Source of the DNA: Phycisphaerales bacterium
GTDB taxonomy: Bacteria; Planctomycetota; Phycisphaerae; Phycisphaerales; UBA5793
Direction: 5' to 3'
Length of the DNA: 64,000 nucleotides
Assembly: GCA_020852515.1 (NCBI GenBank)
Contig: JADZAS010000021.1
Location: 62,001 to 126,000 of the forward strand
The position numbers were made by a program, and so were the translations under genes. The notes under the pieces are model-generated. The model saw only the letters and a program-made list of their open reading frames with translations. It did no database searches and was not told the origin of the DNA. This document shows, piece by piece, positions 16,323-25,854 of the stretch. Numbering within the stretch: position 1 is the first letter of the stretch; each line of letters starts with the position of its first letter.

Positions 16323-17996
16323 TCAAACGCTTGTGAACATGCGATTCGATCTGGTGCTCGGCACAGAAGCCACGACGCGCACGCCTGGGATCGCCGACAC
16401 CTGCTGCGAACTGAGCAGCGTCTGGTTGAGGTAGTCATAGGCAATCGGCAGAACCAGGGCGGCAAAGGCGGCGATGAGCAGCGCGAGCAGCGCCGCCAGC
16501 AGCATACTCGGGTAGTCGTTCTTGTTCTCGTTGAGCACCTGGGTATCCGTCCGCGAGACGACGCCGTTAAACAGCCGGGGTCCAGCGAGCAGGTTGTGGA
16601 GCTGGCGCGCCTGAGTCGTCAGTTGCTTCAACTGCTCCTCGTCCGCGATGGCTTCGCGCTGCATTCGTTTCAGTTCGATGTCGGCCTTGACGGCGCTGTG
16701 CTGCATTTCGGTCAGAGCGGCAATGGCCTGATCCAGCGCACCCACGCGAGCGCGGAGGGCGTTCAACTGGACCGTCGAATCAATCCAGCTGTTGAACAGC
16801 GAGAGGTATTTGGGATCGACCTGCTCCGTGACGTTTGATCGGTCGGTTCCGATCTTCGACTCATCGCTCTTGGCGTCCGCCAGGCTCTGCTCCATCGCCT
16901 TGAGTTTCACTTCAAGCGACTGCACTGCAGGCGAATTCGGCCCTTGAGAGGCCTTCTTCTGGGCAATCTCCGCCTTGGTGTCGGCGATGTCGATTTCGAT
17001 TCGCGACGACAGCAGATTGTCGGGCTGCGAGGCGACGCCCTCCTGCATGAGCTTTCGGATTTCGGGAACTTCCGCGAGTTGCTTTTCAAGCGTCGCGATT
17101 TTGGCCGAAAGCGTGTCGTCCTGCAACTGAAACGTCGTCTTTTCGTTTCGCAGACTCTGTGCCGTCTCCTGTGCACTCTGCGCGTAGGTCTCCGGGTCGA
17201 AAAACTCGTACTTTGTTCGGGCGTCCTGAATCCTCGCGTCGTTTTCGGCCACGCGCAGTTGCGCGTCCTGGATCAGTCCGGGCACCACCCGGCCATCCTC
17301 GCCGACCGTTCCTTCGAGAACGCCCAGCTGACGCTCCACGCCCGCCCGCAGCGCGGCGTCGGTACGCTCTTGAAGCAGATCCATGATGGTGTCGCCGACC
17401 TGCCGAGTGATTTTGGGCGAGTCGCCGTAGACGTAAATCGGAATAATGGTCGAACCTTCGGTTGGCGTGATGCTCAGCCACGCCGACGTGAGTTCATCCA
17501 TGGCTTTGGCGACGTAATCGACCTTGAAGTCGCCGCGAAGGAACTGCAGGGTGGCCACTTTCGCGATCGTCTTCTTGATGCGGGTGCGCATGTTCGGCGG
17601 CGTTTCCGCGACCTGCTTGAGGTGGTCGTCCAATCCCGAGCGTTCCACCACTTCGCGCAGAAAGCTCAGCGAGCGCGTCTGCTCGACCAGATTCTTCACG
17701 AGCTGGTTGGCGGTCAGCGGAGCCGCGTCCGTCATGGCGCCGCTTTCGAGTGACATGGTCGGCATGGGCGTGGAGTGGATCTCCATCGTCGCCTGGCCTT
17801 CCCACGTGGGGGTTACCAGCCACGCGGCGAAGAGCACGATGCCCATCGACACCACGAACAGGAGCACCACAGCCAGCCAGTGCTGCGTCCAGGAACGCAC
17901 GAAGTTGTCAACCATCATCGAACGCACTTCGGGCAGCGGCCAGCCCTGCGAATCGAATCCCGTTGGCGCCGTCTCTTGATGTTGAGGTGAACTCAT
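16323..17996 (-). CDS. polysaccharide chain-length determinant (Wzz/GNVR type) 2
   Basis: 557 residues from the ATG at 17996. TM1 is at about 40-62 (WLAVVLLFVVSMGIVLFAAWL) after a Wzz-type N-terminus, followed by PTWEGQATMEIHSTPMP. A long periplasmic region has several coiled-coil stretches (for example IEIDIADTKAEIAQKKASQG), and TM2 (MLLAALLALLIAAFAALVL) is followed by a short tail containing VSAIPGVRVVASVPSTRSN, which resembles the BY-kinase contact segment. Upstream there is a 300-base gap, so this is probably the first gene of the EPS transcription unit. Confidence 0.8.
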   Translation of the reverse strand: MSSPQHQETAPTGFDSQGWPLPEVRSMMVDNFVRSWTQHWLAVVLLFVVSMGIVLFAAWLVTPTWEGQATMEIHSTPMPTMSLESGAMTDAAPLTANQLVKNLVEQTRSLSFLREVVERSGLDDHLKQVAETPPNMRTRIKKTIAKVATLQFLRGDFKVDYVAKAMDELTSAWLSITPTEGSTIIPIYVYGDSPKITRQVGDTIMDLLQERTDAALRAGVERQLGVLEGTVGEDGRVVPGLIQDAQLRVAENDARIQDARTKYEFFDPETYAQSAQETAQSLRNEKTTFQLQDDTLSAKIATLEKQLAEVPEIRKLMQEGVASQPDNLLSSRIEIDIADTKAEIAQKKASQGPNSPAVQSLEVKLKAMEQSLADAKSDESKIGTDRSNVTEQVDPKYLSLFNSWIDSTVQLNALRARVGALDQAIAALTEMQHSAVKADIELKRMQREAIADEEQLKQLTTQARQLHNLLAGPRLFNGVVSRTDTQVLNENKNDYPSMLLAALLALLIAAFAALVLPIAYDYLNQTLLSSQQVSAIPGVRVVASVPSTRSNRMFTSV

Positions 17997-18295
17997 GGCG
18001 GTGTCTCGACCCCGGATCTCGTGTGAAAACAGGCTCGCTCTCCGGGCGTACGCAGGCCCGAAAGACCATCTGTCGAATCTCCCGGCGGGGCCGACATGGG
18101 CACGAGCCGCCGACCCGACCGAATCGGGCCGGACGCGCACGCGGCCGGGCGATTCAGCGGGCTGTGATTGGCTTATAGGCTATCAACGATTGGCATCGGC
18201 GTAAAGCGGGGGTCGGCATAAACGTCGATGCCCGCAAAGGCTGCGCGAAGCGCCTGGAACGCGCTCCAATCGCTGGCGGGCCGCAAACGCGGGGG
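17997..18295. other. intergenic region upstream of the EPS locus
   Basis: 300 bases between the first EPS gene and the end of the peptidase gene, both on the minus strand. It should hold the EPS promoter. The 18165-18215 part is locally richer in A/T, but I see no convincing -35/-10 pair, no operator palindrome and no terminator. Confidence 0.4.
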
Positions 18296-20368
18296 TCAGC
18301 CGTCGCTGGCCGCAAGTTTCACCTTGATCTCCAGCATTTCTTCGCCGCGTTTGACGCCCAGATTTACTTCGTCTCCGGGCTTGTGTTTGGCCAGTTCGGT
18401 CATGAGCGCGCGGATATCGGCCACGGGCGAACCGTTCCAACTCAAGATCACATCGCCCCCCTGCAGGCCTGCGGCCTGCGCCGGGGTGTCATCGGACACG
18501 CCCGCGAGATGCACTCCGATTCCCTGGGCGTTGTACTCGGGCTGGATGCCCAGCCTCACCGTAACGCGCGGCATCGGCTCGGTCGGCGGCTCGGGTTGCG
18601 CCGGGGCCTGGGCGCCCGGAGGCTGTTCGAGCATGTCCAGCCGGAAGCCGCCGCTGGTCTTCTGGTACTCGAGTCTCTCGGGCCGCCTGGCGAACTCCAG
18701 CGCGATCTGCTGGGCGAGATCGACGATCTTGACGGCGCCGACCGGGTTGATGAGCGACGCCACATCCGCCGGACGGTGGTACTGCGGGTGCAGGCCGGTG
18801 AAGAAGAACAGAACCGGAATGCCCACGGCGTTGAAACTCGCGTGGTCGCTGGGCCCGCTGCCGGTCTGCTGGCTCACGATGCGCAGGCCGCTCTCATCGA
18901 AGTACGGCTGGACAATCTCCGCCAGTTGCGTCGCGCTGCCTACGCCGCTTACCTCGAGGCTGTTGTCGCGCAGCCGGCCGACCATGTCCAGGTTGAGCAT
19001 GATGTTGACCTGTTCGGCCGTCAGCGTCGGGTGGCGCGTGTAGTAGCGCGAGCCGTTCAATCCCGATTCCTCGGCCGAGAAAGTCATGAGCAGCACCGAG
19101 CGCATATTTGCGTCGGCGGGCAACTGGGCGTAGGCCTTGCTCAGCCGATCGGCGAGCACGAGCACCGCCGACGTCCCCGAGCCGTTGTCATCGGCGCCGG
19201 GATGGATGATGCCTTCGGCCGTGCGGCCGGCCATGCTGCCAAAGCGGCCATAGCCGACGTGGTCGTAGTGGGCGCCGATGATGATCCACTCGTCGGCGAG
19301 ATCGCCGCGGCCGCGGATGATGCCGCCGACGTTGTCCGTCCAGTTGTGCTTGCGATCGAGCGTCGTGGCGATGGAGACGGTGAAGCGATCATCGAGGTTC
19401 GCGGCCTTGAAGGAGTCTTCGTCCGCCTCGCGCTTGAGTTCGCGCAGGCTCTTCCCGGCCACCTGCCCCACGAGCCGCTCGGCCGCGGGGATGGACATCT
19501 GCACGACCGGAACCCCAGCGCGGCGCCAGGTTGATTCCTCGGCCGTCATCAGCTCGCTCGCCCGGCCGTCGAAGGTGCCCGGCGGGTTGACGAGGATGAT
19601 GCCGGCCGCTCCGCGGCGCGCTGCTTCAAGCAACTTCGTTTCCAGCGAGGCGTTGGCCGTCCACTCGGGTTTGCCGTCGTTCCACTTGCTGTTGCCCTGG
19701 GCGTCGCTGGGCTCAAAGCGAAGGAGCAGGGCGATGCGGCCGGTCAGGTCGATCTCGCCGTAGTGATCCTGCCCGTCCGGACCGGATGCGATTCCGTAGC
19801 CCACGAACGCGAGAGGCGCTCCGACTTCGCCCTGACCGACACCCAGGGCGCTGAACTCCCGGCCGGCCGTGAACGTCGTCTTCTCGCCCGAACCGTCCAC
19901 GAGGGCCAGTTCCTGGCGCGTCGCCTCCATGCCGCCGGGCATGTCGAAGGGCTGGCGGTAGGAGACCCAGGCGTCGGCGTCGCCGAGGACGTTGCCTTCG
20001 CTGTCATATTCCGGAAAGGCGGGCTGCAGGCCGAAGTGGCGGAACCAGAACTCGATGTAGTCGGCCGCCACGCGGTTGCCGTGCGTGTCAGGGGAGCGAC
20101 CTTCGAAGAATGGGTTGGCCAGCGTGGTGATGTGAGCCATGTAGGCGCGGACATCGGGATCGAGCGACTGCAGGATGGCGGGGATGTCCACATCACCCTG
20201 CGCATCGATCCAGCCGTCCGTCACGACCGGGCCGGGTGTCGCCGCTTCGGTGGCCGGCGCCTGCGCCAGGGCCGTGGCGCCCGGTCCAGCATGGAGCAGC
20301 GGCAGCGCCAGCAGGCTCAGAGCGAAGAGAAGGCGGCGGGTGCTTGAACAGTGATGGGCGCGGGTCAT
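18296..20368 (-). CDS. secreted M28 family zinc aminopeptidase with PA and PDZ domains
   Basis: 690 residues with a Sec signal peptide (LLFALSLLALPLLHAG, then an ALAQA-type cleavage region). A PA-like insert is seen at LAFVGYGIASGPDG, ending at GAAGIILVNPPG. The M28 core has IIIGAHYDHVGYG (zinc His/Asp), HPGADDNGSGTSAVL (bridging Asp), TFSAEESGLNGSRYY (catalytic Glu pair), MLNLDMVGRL (zinc Asp) and HPQYHRPADV (zinc His). The last 110 residues form a PDZ domain (LGIQPEYN, then AAGLQGGDVILSWNGSPV). This architecture is frequent in secreted planctomycete peptidases that remove N-terminal amino acids. It is transcribed alone, divergent from gcvP. Confidence 0.92.
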   Translation of the reverse strand: MTRAHHCSSTRRLLFALSLLALPLLHAGPGATALAQAPATEAATPGPVVTDGWIDAQGDVDIPAILQSLDPDVRAYMAHITTLANPFFEGRSPDTHGNRVAADYIEFWFRHFGLQPAFPEYDSEGNVLGDADAWVSYRQPFDMPGGMEATRQELALVDGSGEKTTFTAGREFSALGVGQGEVGAPLAFVGYGIASGPDGQDHYGEIDLTGRIALLLRFEPSDAQGNSKWNDGKPEWTANASLETKLLEAARRGAAGIILVNPPGTFDGRASELMTAEESTWRRAGVPVVQMSIPAAERLVGQVAGKSLRELKREADEDSFKAANLDDRFTVSIATTLDRKHNWTDNVGGIIRGRGDLADEWIIIGAHYDHVGYGRFGSMAGRTAEGIIHPGADDNGSGTSAVLVLADRLSKAYAQLPADANMRSVLLMTFSAEESGLNGSRYYTRHPTLTAEQVNIMLNLDMVGRLRDNSLEVSGVGSATQLAEIVQPYFDESGLRIVSQQTGSGPSDHASFNAVGIPVLFFFTGLHPQYHRPADVASLINPVGAVKIVDLAQQIALEFARRPERLEYQKTSGGFRLDMLEQPPGAQAPAQPEPPTEPMPRVTVRLGIQPEYNAQGIGVHLAGVSDDTPAQAAGLQGGDVILSWNGSPVADIRALMTELAKHKPGDEVNLGVKRGEEMLEIKVKLAASDG

Positions 20369-20646
20369 GGCGGTTGGGTCCTCAGAGGCGGTGCGAAAGG
20401 GCGGGGGATCGGGTCAGGCAATATCGTATGGAACGCGCGCTGCCGAAGCGCTGTTCGTGCGATACTGGCTGAGGTATGGGACGTTGCACACGCGGCGCCG
20501 GCGGTGGGGCCCGGCCTGAATCTGGGCGGTCAGGCGAAGCGAAATCATCGGGCCGGGCGACGCTCCTGCTATCATATCGCCGCTGCCCTGCATGCCGGCG
20601 CTTTGCGCGCCGAGTCCGCTTCCTTCTTTGAGGATCCGCCAGTTCC

Positions 20647-23625
20647 ATGTCGCCCACAACCGCCCGGCCTCGCCCCGTGACCATTGACCCTGAAATGATC
20701 AACGCACCCGAATCCGCCCCCGTCGCCGACGCCGGCGAGGCGATCCTCAATTCGACCGATGTGTTCGCCGACCGGCACATCGGGCCCAGCGACGACGAGA
20801 TCGGGCTCATGCTCGAGCGCCTCGGCTGCCGCACGCTCGATGAACTGACCGACGCCATCGTGCCGGATTCGATCCAACTCGGCCGGCCGCTGAAGATCGA
20901 AGAAGCGCAGAGCGAGTTCGACCTCATCGCCGAGCTGCGCACGATCGCTGGCCAGAACAAGGTGAACCGGTCCTTCATCGGCATGGGCTATCACGGCTGC
21001 ATCACGCCGCCGGTCATCCAGCGCAACATCCTCGAGAATCCGGGGTGGTATACGCAGTACACGCCGTATCAGGCGGAGATCTCGCAGGGGCGCCTCGAGG
21101 CGCTGCTCAACTTTCAGACGATGATCGCGGACCTCACCGGCCTGCCGCTGGCGGGCGCTTCGCTGCTCGACGAGGCGACAGCGGCGGCAGAGGCGATGGC
21201 GATGTGCTTTGCCATCGCCGGCGGCGCGTCCGGCACGCGCAAGTCGTTCTTTGTCGCCGAGCATTGTCACCCGCAGACCATCGCGGTGGTCAAGACCCGA
21301 GCAAGCTCGATGGGGATTCGCGTTGTGGTGGGCGATCCCGGCGCAGTCGATTTTTCGGCCGGGTTATGCGGCCTGCTGGTTCAGTATCCCACGACGGACG
21401 GCCGCGTGGCGGACTATTCGAAACTGGCCGAGGCGGTGCATGCAAACGGTGCTCTGCTCGTGGTGGCGGCCGATCCGCTGGCGCTGGCGCTGCTCAAGCC
21501 GCCAGGCGAGTTCGGGGCTGATATTGCCGTAGGAAGCACGCAGCGCTTCGGTGTGCCGATGGGCGCGGGCGGCCCGCACGCCGCGTACATCGCCACGCGC
21601 GAGCAGTACGTGCGGCGCATGCCCGGCCGCATTATCGGCGTGTCGCGCGACGCCACGGGAAAGCCGGCCCTGCGCATGGCCATCCAGACGCGCGAGCAGC
21701 ACATCAAGCGGGAGAAGGCGACGAGCAACATCTGCACGGCCCAGGCGCTGCTGGCCATCATGGCCGGGATGTATGCGGTCTATCACGGGCCGGCAGGGCT
21801 GCGGCGCATCGCCGGGCGCGTGCACGCGCTGACGGCGGCGCTGATCGTCGGCGTCGAGCAACTCGGCCACGAGACGCTCGGCGACGGCCCCGTGTTCGAC
21901 ACGCTGCGCGTGCGATTGGGTGCAGGCGTCGCGGCGTCTGCGGTGCACAGGGCCGCTGGCGAACTGGGCATCAACTTCCGCTTCTACAGCGACGACACGA
22001 TCGGCATCACGCTTGACGAAACGGTCTGCCCCGATGACGTTCGCCACATCCTCACGGCTTTGACCGGCAACGCGGCCAAACCCGTCGATGTGCGCGTTGA
22101 CGAACTGCTCGCCGCCGCACGCAGCCGCGGTCTGCTCAAACTCGGCGCCTTCGAGCGCACGAGCGCGTATTTGGCGCACCCCATCTTCAACTCGCACCAC
22201 AGTGAAACGGAGATGCTGCGCTACATCACCAAACTGCAGTCGCGCGACCTGTCGCTGGCGCATTCGATGATCGCGCTGGGCTCATGCACGATGAAGCTCA
22301 ATGCGACCAGCGAGATGGTGCCCGTGACCTGGCCCGAGTTTGGCAACATCCATCCGTACGCACCGGCCGACCAGATGCGCGGCTACGCGCGGCTGTTCAG
22401 CGACCTCGAACGCTGGCTGTGCGAAATTACGGGTTTTGCCGCCGTCTCGCTCCAGCCGAACGCGGGCTCGCAGGGCGAGTATGCGGGCTTGCTCGCCATC
22501 CGCGCCTATCACGAGTCGCGCGGCGACACGCGGCGCGACGTCTGCCTCATCCCCGTTTCCGCGCATGGGACCAATCCGGCCAGCGCCGTCATCGCGGGCT
22601 TCAACGTCGTGGCCGTCGAGTGCGACCGGCATGGCAACGTCGATCTCAATGACCTGCGCGCCAAGGCGAAGGCACACGCCGACCGCCTCGGGGCGCTGAT
22701 GATCACCTATCCATCCACGCACGGCGTGTTCGAGCCTCAGGTCAAGGACATCTGCGCCGCGGTGCACGAGTTCGGCGGGCAGGTGTACATGGACGGGGCG
22801 AACATGAACGCGCAGGTCGGCCTGTGCCGCCCGGGCGACATCGGCGCGGACGTGTGCCACCTCAACCTGCACAAGACCTTCTGCATTCCGCACGGCGGCG
22901 GCGGTCCGGGCATGGGGCCCATCGGCGTCGCCCAGCACCTCGTGCCCTTCCTGCCCGGCAATCCGGTGACCGATGACGGCCGCGCGGTCGGCGCCGTGGC
23001 CGCGGCTCCCTACGGCAGCCCGAGCATCCTGACGATTTCGTGGGTCTACATCGCGCTGATGGGCGCCGCGGGGCTTCGCAAGGCCACGCAGGTGGCGATG
23101 CTCAACGCCAACTACATGGCCAGCCGCCTCAAGGAGCACTACGACGTGCTCTTCAGCGGCGTGGGCGGGCACGTGGCCCACGAGTTCATCCTCGATTTCC
23201 GAGGCTTTGAGAAGACTGCCGGCATCAAGGTCGAAGACGTCGCCAAGCGGCTCATGGACTACGGCTTCCACGCGCCGACGATGAGCTTCCCCGTGCCCGG
23301 CACGCTCATGATCGAGCCGACCGAGAGCGAGCCCAAGGCCGAACTCGATCGCTTCTGCGATGCGCTGATTCAGATCCGCGAAGAGATTCGCGCGATCGAA
23401 GAGGGCAAATCAGACAAGGCCGACAACCCGCTCAAGCACGCGCCGCACCCGATCCAGGTCGTCGCCGCCGACGAGTGGAGTCACACGTACAGCCGCGAGC
23501 AGGCGGCGTACCCCGCCGCGTGGCTGCGCGACGCGAAGTTCTGGCCCCCGGTGGCGCGGATTGACAATCCCTACGGGGATCGAAATCTCATCTGCACCTG
23601 CCCGCCGATGAGTGAGATGGAGTGA
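20647..23625 (+). CDS. gcvP: glycine dehydrogenase (aminomethyl-transferring), P protein of the glycine cleavage system
   Basis: 992 residues: a full fused P protein (N- and C-terminal halves of the alpha2 type), with an extra 25-30 residue N-terminus. [21 protein letters not shown] opens the core. [20 protein letters not shown] and, in the second half, [19 protein letters not shown] are signatures; K743 in the latter should bind pyridoxal phosphate. It decarboxylates glycine and loads the aminomethyl group on the H protein lipoate. No gcvT, gcvH or lpd lies beside it, so the other subunits are elsewhere. I looked for a glycine riboswitch in the 278 bases upstream and found none. Confidence 0.96.
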   Translation: MSPTTARPRPVTIDPEMINAPESAPVADAGEAILNSTDVFADRHIGPSDDEIGLMLERLGCRTLDELTDAIVPDSIQLGRPLKIEEAQSEFDLIAELRTIAGQNKVNRSFIGMGYHGCITPPVIQRNILENPGWYTQYTPYQAEISQGRLEALLNFQTMIADLTGLPLAGASLLDEATAAAEAMAMCFAIAGGASGTRKSFFVAEHCHPQTIAVVKTRASSMGIRVVVGDPGAVDFSAGLCGLLVQYPTTDGRVADYSKLAEAVHANGALLVVAADPLALALLKPPGEFGADIAVGSTQRFGVPMGAGGPHAAYIATREQYVRRMPGRIIGVSRDATGKPALRMAIQTREQHIKREKATSNICTAQALLAIMAGMYAVYHGPAGLRRIAGRVHALTAALIVGVEQLGHETLGDGPVFDTLRVRLGAGVAASAVHRAAGELGINFRFYSDDTIGITLDETVCPDDVRHILTALTGNAAKPVDVRVDELLAAARSRGLLKLGAFERTSAYLAHPIFNSHHSETEMLRYITKLQSRDLSLAHSMIALGSCTMKLNATSEMVPVTWPEFGNIHPYAPADQMRGYARLFSDLERWLCEITGFAAVSLQPNAGSQGEYAGLLAIRAYHESRGDTRRDVCLIPVSAHGTNPASAVIAGFNVVAVECDRHGNVDLNDLRAKAKAHADRLGALMITYPSTHGVFEPQVKDICAAVHEFGGQVYMDGANMNAQVGLCRPGDIGADVCHLNLHKTFCIPHGGGGPGMGPIGVAQHLVPFLPGNPVTDDGRAVGAVAAAPYGSPSILTISWVYIALMGAAGLRKATQVAMLNANYMASRLKEHYDVLFSGVGGHVAHEFILDFRGFEKTAGIKVEDVAKRLMDYGFHAPTMSFPVPGTLMIEPTESEPKAELDRFCDALIQIREEIRAIEEGKSDKADNPLKHAPHPIQVVAADEWSHTYSREQAAYPAAWLRDAKFWPPVARIDNPYGDRNLICTCPPMSEME

Positions 23626-23630
23626 CGCTG

Positions 23631-23667
23631 CGCAGGTCGGCACAAGGCTCTGCGCAGGCCCGGCAGG
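23631..23667 (+). repeat. REP-like palindrome, family A, copy after gcvP
   Basis: Reads CGCAGGTCGGCACAAGGCTC and continues to GCGCAGGCCCGGCAGG. It shares the AAGGCTCTGCGCAGGCCCGG core with the copy at 55213. It starts six bases beyond the gcvP stop, in a gap between convergent genes. Confidence 0.68.
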
Positions 23668-23683
23668 TTCATCGATCATCACG

Positions 23684-23712
23684 CAAAAACCCTCCGGCGT
23701 GTTGCCGGAGGG
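23684..23712 (-). terminator. rho-independent terminator of the rpsP-trmD-rplS unit
   Basis: Perfect 9-bp stem CCCTCCGGC (23690-23698) and GCCGGAGGG (23704-23712), loop GTGTT. On the minus strand the stem is followed by TTTTTGCG, so it terminates transcription coming from rplS. It may also act weakly on gcvP. Confidence 0.82.
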
Positions 23713-23830
23713 GTTCGTTGCTCTTCAGTGATTGTCGGGCTCCCCGGGTCAGAGCCTTTGGGTCGTCATTCGACCCTGAGGCCCATGACCCCGAGGGGCG
23801 GCTAAACGGGGCGCTGGATCGCGACGTCGG

Positions 23831-24253
23831 TCACTCGCCAGCTGCGGCGGCCGGGGCTTCGGCGCCGGTCTCGGCTTCCGCGTCGCCGGGGCGCTGCAAT
23901 CCGCGGCGCTGGTCGCGGAGGCGGCGCTTCTTGCCGACGCGCTCGCGGAGGAAGTACAGCTTCGATCGACGGGCGTCGCCGCGGCGGACCAGTTCAATCT
24001 TGGCGATGCGCGGCGAGTTGAGCGGGATCACCAGTTCCACGCCCGAGTTCGAGACGATGCGGCGGACCGTGATCGACTCGTTGATCCCGCTGCCGTTGCG
24101 CGCGATGAGCACGCCCTGGTAGACCTGGATGCGCTCTTTCTCGCCCTCGATGATGCGGCGGTGCACGTCGATGGTGTCGCCGATGGTGATCTCGGGAAGA
24201 TCGGTCTTGATCTGTTTCTCAACCACGCTGGCGAGGAGTTGCTGCTGGTTCAT
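23831..24253 (-). CDS. rplS: 50S ribosomal protein L19
   Basis: 140 residues from the ATG at 24253, with AAAGG upstream. The sequence has IGDTIDVHRRIIEGEKERIQ, YQGVLIARNGSGINESITVR and FPL-type ELVIPLNSPRIAKIELVRRG, then LYFLRERVGKKRRLRDQR, all of them L19 hallmarks. The C-terminus is extended by about 25 Ala/Glu-rich residues beyond the typical length. L19 lies at the 30S-50S interface. It closes a conserved rpsP-trmD-rplS block and is followed by a strong terminator. Confidence 0.97.
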   Translation of the reverse strand: MNQQQLLASVVEKQIKTDLPEITIGDTIDVHRRIIEGEKERIQVYQGVLIARNGSGINESITVRRIVSNSGVELVIPLNSPRIAKIELVRRGDARRSKLYFLRERVGKKRRLRDQRRGLQRPGDAEAETGAEAPAAAAGE

Positions 24254-24353
24254 GGCACTGGCCTTTCTGAGGAGGAAGTGGAGACGCAAGCGTTGTCGCG
24301 GGCGAGAGCCGGGTCTTGCGAGCCACTTTCCCTTCGTCGTATCTCCGGGCGAC

Positions 24354-25067
24354 TCATGTCGCCGTGTCTTTGTTTCCTTTGAGCAGATCCGGCCGTCGCT
24401 CGGCCGTCCGTGTCTTTCGCTGCTCCATCCGCCATCGATCCACCTCGCCGTGGTCACCGCTGAGGAGAATCTCCGGCACTTCCCGCCCGCGCCACTCGCG
24501 GGGCCTGGTGTAGTGCGGACAGTCGAGCAACTGCTGTCCGCCTTCCGATACTGCGAAACTGTCCTGCTCGGCTGACTCTTCGTGGCCCAGCGCTCCGGGC
24601 AGGAGTCGCACGATGGCGTCGATGAGGACCAGAGCCGGAAGTTCGCCGCCGCTGAGCACGTAGTCGCCAATGCTCAGTTCCATCGGCCGCAATTCTTCGA
24701 TCACCCGTTCGTCGATGCCTTCGTAGTGCCCGGCGATGAGCAGCAGCCGCTGCCGCGTCGCAAGGTCGGCCACGATGTCCTGCGACAGGGGCCGGCCCTG
24801 CGGGGTGAGGAGGATTCGTGTGGCCGGCCGGGGGTCGAGCCGCTCGGCGGCGAGCACCGCATCCCACACCGGCTGGCACATCATCACCATGCCTGGGCCG
24901 CCTCCGAAGGGGCGATCATCCACTTTCTGATGCTTGTTCTCCGTGTAGTCTCGAATGTTGACGAGGTTGAATTCAACGAGTCCCGCCGCGTGAGCCCGCC
25001 CGGGAATCGACGCGCTGAGGACCGGCGCAAACATCTCCGGAAACAGGCTCAGCACATCAATCCGCAT
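24354..25067 (-). CDS. trmD: tRNA (guanine37-N1)-methyltransferase
   Basis: 237 residues from the ATG at 25067 (MRIDVLSLFPEMFAPVL). The SPOUT trefoil-knot motifs are present: DDRPFGGGPGMVMMCQPV, LLTPQGRPL, LLIAGHYEGIDERV, ELSIGDYVLSGGELPALVLID and LDCPHYTRPREWRGREVPEILLSG. It methylates G37 next to the anticodon and prevents +1 frameshifting. It starts 10 bases after the rpsP stop. rimM, which usually sits between rpsP and trmD, is missing here. Confidence 0.97.
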   Translation of the reverse strand: MRIDVLSLFPEMFAPVLSASIPGRAHAAGLVEFNLVNIRDYTENKHQKVDDRPFGGGPGMVMMCQPVWDAVLAAERLDPRPATRILLTPQGRPLSQDIVADLATRQRLLLIAGHYEGIDERVIEELRPMELSIGDYVLSGGELPALVLIDAIVRLLPGALGHEESAEQDSFAVSEGGQQLLDCPHYTRPREWRGREVPEILLSGDHGEVDRWRMEQRKTRTAERRPDLLKGNKDTAT

Positions 25068-25077
25068 GGCGGCCGCC

Positions 25078-25368
25078 TCAGGCGCCAGCCGATTCCGCGC
25101 CGGCGTACTTCTGGCCCGGCGTGGGATCGACGCCGATGCGCTTGAGCAGGCCAGCCACCGTCTCACTGGGCTGCGCGCCGACGCTGAGCCAGTACTGCAC
25201 GCGGTCGGTCTTGAAGTGAATCTGCTGCGCCTCGTCGCGGTGGGTCGGGTCGAAGAAACCGAGTTCCTCGATCACGCGGCCGTTGCGGGGCGAGCGGGAA
25301 TCCATGGCATTAAGGCGATAGCGGGGCGTGTGGCGCCGGCCGAAACGCTTGAGACGAAGACGAACCAT
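25078..25368 (-). CDS. rpsP: 30S ribosomal protein S16
   Basis: 96 residues starting MVRLRLKRFGRRHTPRYRLN, with ELGFFDPTHRDEA and YWLSVGAQPSETVAGLLKR, all typical S16 blocks. AGGAG lies about 9 bases before the ATG. S16 binds 16S rRNA early in 30S assembly. It is the first gene of the rpsP-trmD-rplS unit, and its promoter should lie in the GC-rich 180 bases between it and the terminator of the preceding gene. Confidence 0.97.
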   Translation of the reverse strand: MVRLRLKRFGRRHTPRYRLNAMDSRSPRNGRVIEELGFFDPTHRDEAQQIHFKTDRVQYWLSVGAQPSETVAGLLKRIGVDPTPGQKYAGAESAGA

Positions 25369-25551
25369 GTCTGGGTGCTCCTGAAGTTGGGGCCCGGGCC
25401 TCGAAACCGCTTCGAGTTTCCGCCGGGATCGCGGCCAGAGCGGGCGGCGACGTGGGGCGGATGGGGGGCCGTTTCACCGGTTTGTAAGCCGCACAGTGTA
25501 CGCCAGAGGCGGGCGGGTTCAAGTGCGGCGGGGCCGCGGCGGGGCTCCTGG

Positions 25552-25586
25552 AAAGCAAATGGGCCGCGCCCTGAGGCGCAGCCCAT
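25552..25586 (-). terminator. terminator of the coiled-coil / 62-residue protein unit
   Basis: 12-bp stem with one mismatch, ATGGGCCGCGCC (25559-25570) and GGCGCAGCCCAT (25575-25586), loop CTGA. On the minus strand it is followed by TTGCTTTCC, a weak U-tract. It lies 38 bases after the 62-residue gene. Confidence 0.6.
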
Positions 25587-25623
25587 CCAAAGTCTGTTTC
25601 CCGGCCGGCTGTCCGGCGGGTGA

Positions 25624-25812
25624 TTACTTGCTGATGATCGTCCAGGGAGAAGCCTTGCCGCCGCTCGTCGAGGCCAGTTCGCCGCCCTTTATCCAGAGGG
25701 TGCCGGCAAGGACGATGAGCGAGAACACGCCGGCCAGGGCGAGCACGGTGTAGACGTCGAGGTTGCCCCCGGAGGATACGCGTCGCGGCGAGGCGCCTTT
25801 GAACTGAGTCAT
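25624..25812 (-). CDS. small single-pass membrane protein of unknown function (62 aa)
   Basis: 62 residues with a GGAGATCCACC ribosome-binding region directly before the ATG. A basic N-terminus (ASPRRVSSGG) is followed by one hydrophobic helix at about 20-41 (VYTVLALAGVFSLIVLAGTLW) and a short Gly/Ser/Lys tail, so an N-in topology is likely. It follows the coiled-coil membrane protein by 42 bases and precedes a terminator, which supports a real two-gene unit. I do not recognise a family. It may be a partner of the coiled-coil protein. Confidence 0.65.
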   Translation of the reverse strand: MTQFKGASPRRVSSGGNLDVYTVLALAGVFSLIVLAGTLWIKGGELASTSGGKASPWTIISK

Positions 25813-25854
25813 GGTGGATCTCCAGAAGTCGGGTCCGGTGGAGTCAGCGATTGA

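Noticed and set aside
20369-20646. Possible glycine riboswitch upstream of gcvP
   Set aside because: I looked for the conserved tandem aptamer core and found no match; the gap is GC-rich without the expected helices.
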